A stretch of 64,000 nucleotides of DNA from Terriglobia bacterium (GTDB lineage: Bacteria; Acidobacteriota; Terriglobia; Versatilivoradales; Versatilivoraceae). This document shows, piece by piece, positions 62,901-64,000 of this stretch (position 1 is its first letter; each line of letters opens with the position of its first letter). A model generated the notes under the pieces. It saw nothing but the letters and a program-made list of their open reading frames with translations. It was not told the origin of the DNA and searched no databases. The position numbers were made by a program, and so were the translations under genes. The stretch covers positions 556,501-620,500 of the forward strand of contig OX638355.1 in the NCBI GenBank assembly GCA_951813285.1. The letters run 5' to 3'.

Positions 62901-64000
62901 CGCTTCAGCAAGAGTGAGATTGGTCGTTGCTGGCCGCATGACGCCTGGCCTGAAGCGCAGTTTGCCACCAATTTCGATGACTTCACCCGCCCAGGCCGCA
63001 TCCAACTGGTCCTCGACGCTGGAAACGTCGTCTCCAGACGAGACAACCCCGTTAATGGTGTAGCGCGGGGCGTTGGCATAATCGCTGAACTCATCATGGC
63101 TTTTCGGGAGCCCCGCGGAAACATCAACCATCTGCTCGCAGGCCGTGTAAGCGTTCCGAAAATCCTCCAGGTGAATGGCTCCCGCATCACGGCCGCGCCG
63201 CTCGGTCTCCCACCAGTAGCGGATGGCGGCTGCGTTTTCGGTCCATTCCGTCTTCCTTCGGTCCGGCGGCGCACCCTTAGCCGGATCAGGAAACGTAATC
63301 TTGTTTCCCTGCACCAGAAACTCTAAATTCGGCACATTCGTCCAGAAACGCTTGTCGAGATCCTGGCCATACTCCGGCTGGGTCAGCTTCACGTAGACCC
63401 AGGAGAGACCTTCGAGCTTGTGACTGGTCCCCCATTTCGGGAAATCCTGAACGAACTCTCTAACGACGTTCTGTGTCGAACCGTCCGGTTGATCTTCCGG
63501 GAACAGATATCTTTCCGTGCTGTCTACTGGATCGCCATCCCAGTGACCATCAAACCCTGGATGGGTGACCGTATTAGGATCATCTGGGTCTTGTCCGTCA
63601 AAGGTCGAGCCCGGAGGAAGGGTTTGCCCTGCGCTTTCCATGTGGCTTCCCTGGGTCCCATCGGCTTTGAAATACTCCCGAATCTCGATCTTATCTTTGT
63701 ATTTGCTCGATGCTACCGGTTTGAGCAGGTCTCCGGTGGTGTCGGCGGTGCGTTCCAGCCTGACGGCGTGGCCATCGATCCACATATAATCGTCGATCTT
63801 CTCGCAAGCGCCCTCTGACAGGATCAGCCCCATTTTGGCAATACGATCAGAAGACCCGAAATAGCACAGCACCCCCGGCACTCGCGCCCGACCCAACACC
63901 CAGCGAGCGCTAACCACCTCGCTTCTGATGGTGTGCTTGGGACCGTCCACTGCCTCCAACGGACTTCTGCGGTTACCCTGAATCAACCGGAAAACAAGAT
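59901..64000 (-). CDS. Phage tail-tip (lambda J/TipJ-like) protein with collagen tract, 5' end outside the window
   Basis: The frame is open to the window edge. The first possible start inside is a TTG at 63986, but codons upstream remain protein-like, so the gene probably begins beyond 64000. From 63986 there are 1361 codons. Residues 1-500 match tail component [21 protein letters not shown], '[21 protein letters not shown]' and [14 protein letters not shown]. Two Fn3-like domains lie at about 525-730. Three tandem repeats of about 80 residues ([10 protein letters not shown]...WASYIPGK) span about 863-1108. About 200 residues of Gly-X-Y follow in 21-residue blocks. A small C-terminal domain ([21 protein letters not shown]) ends the protein. 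Confidence 0.85.
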   Translation of the reverse strand, partial: LVFRLIQGNRRSPLEAVDGPKHTIRSEVVSARWVLGRARVPGVLCYFGSSDRIAKMGLILSEGACEKIDDYMWIDGHAVRLERTADTTGDLLKPVASSKYKDKIEIREYFKADGTQGSHMESAGQTLPPGSTFDGQDPDDPNTVTHPGFDGHWDGDPVDSTERYLFPEDQPDGSTQNVVREFVQDFPKWGTSHKLEGLSWVYVKLTQPEYGQDLDKRFWTNVPNLEFLVQGNKITFPDPAKGAPPDRRKTEWTENAAAIRYWWETERRGRDAGAIHLEDFRNAYTACEQMVDVSAGLPKSHDEFSDYANAPRYTINGVVSSGDDVSSVEDQLDAAWAGEVIEIGGKLRFRPGVMRPATTNLTLAEADIIEPPSVQPWPDLQGRVNAIEAEISQSSAHEWTRLSIPKFRDQAAFDRDQQERSGSVRLAYVANPIVAGRLQAVNLRRARESLRMEVTVKPGEDFERLKLIPTDVVLVNNDEFGFENKRMEVERVSIRENWSVSLTLREVLNDTYANTLVLPELKPRVIRLPDSSVVPAVTGLAADEIAKVARDGTTAVHLVISWTAQAVRETEVEVREKPADPLPAGESDPQWESGLGSGSSFRYPGVTSGKTYQIRARHVNRHGVAGEWSDVIERLVGGDLIPPAAPTGLDVDSLPTGFRATWTNPTDPDFAAACVYVTETNILAEDAAPVATVDADYYESTGLTVGTTLYVWVKAKDQSSNVGGAAGPVEVTPTPAAAETARIHLDPRAPEDVNDPNDLTLENVVDGNIYIDGDGFIWNRTGGEWIKSPVDIAGTPGAKFYTVSSWPPPATLTPPPRVGDIAIVRGEIDGDENRGVWGEYVADADPDQTGDQPGWEKRGDLTGDRGQDGPGMEFIFQRTTEKEAPDRPERDDPPTEEQQQDEWVPTGWSDDPQGVDEDHPYEWVSRRKRATGKDWSEFSTPKHWAVYIPGKDGPGVEFVFRRTTGEERAPTTPTLPADKQQLDDQVPTDWTDDPQGPDESNPYEWVSRRKRKSEGEWSEFSEPKHWASYIPGKDGPGVEFVFRLTDSENPPPNIPSLTMVQRQQDDIVPTGWWDDPRGVSETSPYEWVSRRKRATGKLWSHFSAPKRWAVYIPGEAGVEGPPGGTGEPGAKGKPGPEGREGLPGPIGEPGPKGGPGPEGRDGPPGEVGEPGPKGGLGPEGRDGPPGPIGEPGSKGGLGPEGREGPSGPMGEPGVKGDLGPEGRDGPSGPIGEPGAKGDPGPEGRDGPSGPTGEPGLKGSPGPEGREGPAGPMGEPGLKGSPGPEGREGPRGAAGPLGSIGPKGVTGLQGPAGIPGPAGDQVFLYYTNAPADTDPAQLVPVTKLDNGNWTTASGYYWYADATQVPD
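60045..60672 (-). repeat. 63-bp repeats coding for 21-residue collagen blocks
   Basis: About seven consecutive 21-residue units of the form [21 protein letters not shown] are encoded here. Each has one X-Lys-Gly site and at least one Y-position Pro (GEPG). The same 21-residue period is visible in the tract of collagen-like protein B, so the fibres and the tail-tip protein appear to share a repeat ancestor. Confidence 0.8.
60662..61398 (-). repeat. Three tandem repeats of about 80 residues in the tail-tip gene
   Basis: The units begin at about 61398, 61150 and 60905 on the minus strand, each with GPG.EF.F.R.T and ending P.HWA.YIPG. Each contains DDPQG....[10 protein letters not shown] and W.EFS.PKHWA. 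The similarity is clear at both DNA and protein level. Such modules are common in phage tail-tip and fibre proteins next to collagen tracts. Confidence 0.8.

Overview
The window is GC-rich chromosomal DNA of a Gram-negative bacterium, most likely an uncultured member of the Acidobacteriota. That placement is inferred from gene content and not from any marker gene. The supporting features are an Oar-type TonB receptor with a carboxypeptidase-regulatory head, a bactofilin, an acoABCX-type operon, secreted NHL-propeller proteins, Tat-exported glycosidase-like proteins, many small catabolic hydrolases, and intergenic DNA full of short dispersed repeats. No rRNA, tRNA, CRISPR array or intact transposase was seen.

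Layout. 1-746 carries no credible gene but holds a 323-bp IS66-like MITE. 747-1759 is a secreted protein apparently split by a frameshift, and 2196-3551 is another secreted protein. 3552-4835 is repeat-filled spacer. 4836-7838 (minus) is a catabolic hydrolase operon: metallophosphoesterase, cyclase-family hydrolase, amidohydrolase. 8126-13362 (plus) is a four-gene catabolic operon: PhyH-type dioxygenase, penicillin-acylase-like Ntn hydrolase, SelA-like PLP enzyme, creatininase. 13368-17219 is a 172-bp AT-rich repeat followed by an NHL/trypsin-like secreted protein. 17332-19140 is a Tat-exported family-10-like glycosidase. 19611-22194 (minus) is a secreted Gly-rich protein, an HpcH/HpaI aldolase and a PfkB kinase. 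22551-23537 is a 2-hydroxyacid dehydrogenase. 23550-27711 (minus) is acoA-acoB-acoC-acoX. 27871-28918 is the wreck of two genes, an enolase-superfamily enzyme and an MlrC-type M81 protein. 29310-34032 holds a B12/radical-SAM protein, an NHL propeller, an MFS transporter and a bactofilin. 34159-43155 groups two TonB receptors with a Tsx-like channel and an NCS2 permease, which looks like a nucleoside/nucleobase uptake locus. 43435-47402 holds a GT-C mannosyltransferase-like protein, a DUF547 lipoprotein, a small secreted protein and a putative outer-membrane transporter. 47650-51938 repeats the theme of 13368-17219: the same AT-rich element, then a 12-NHL protein ending in an almost identical C-terminal module. 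52208-53815 holds two unrecognised exported proteins.

The most striking region is 54065-64000, a minus-strand operon that enters the window from the right. It begins with a phage tail-tip (lambda J/TipJ-like) protein that carries a collagen tract near its C-terminus. Three collagen-like proteins follow, with a shared short N-terminal head. Next come a three-domain enzyme, a small unknown protein, and a separate prolyl-hydroxylase-like 2-oxoglutarate oxygenase. The three-domain enzyme joins a GT25 (procollagen galactosyltransferase-like) domain, a PLOD-type glucosyltransferase domain and a PLOD-type lysyl hydroxylase domain. I read this as a prophage (or tailocin) tail-fibre locus that encodes collagen fibres together with the enzymes to hydroxylate and glycosylate them, in effect a miniature bacterial version of animal and giant-virus collagen processing. 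The domain calls rest on motifs visible in the sequence. The phage origin and the biochemical pathway are inference.
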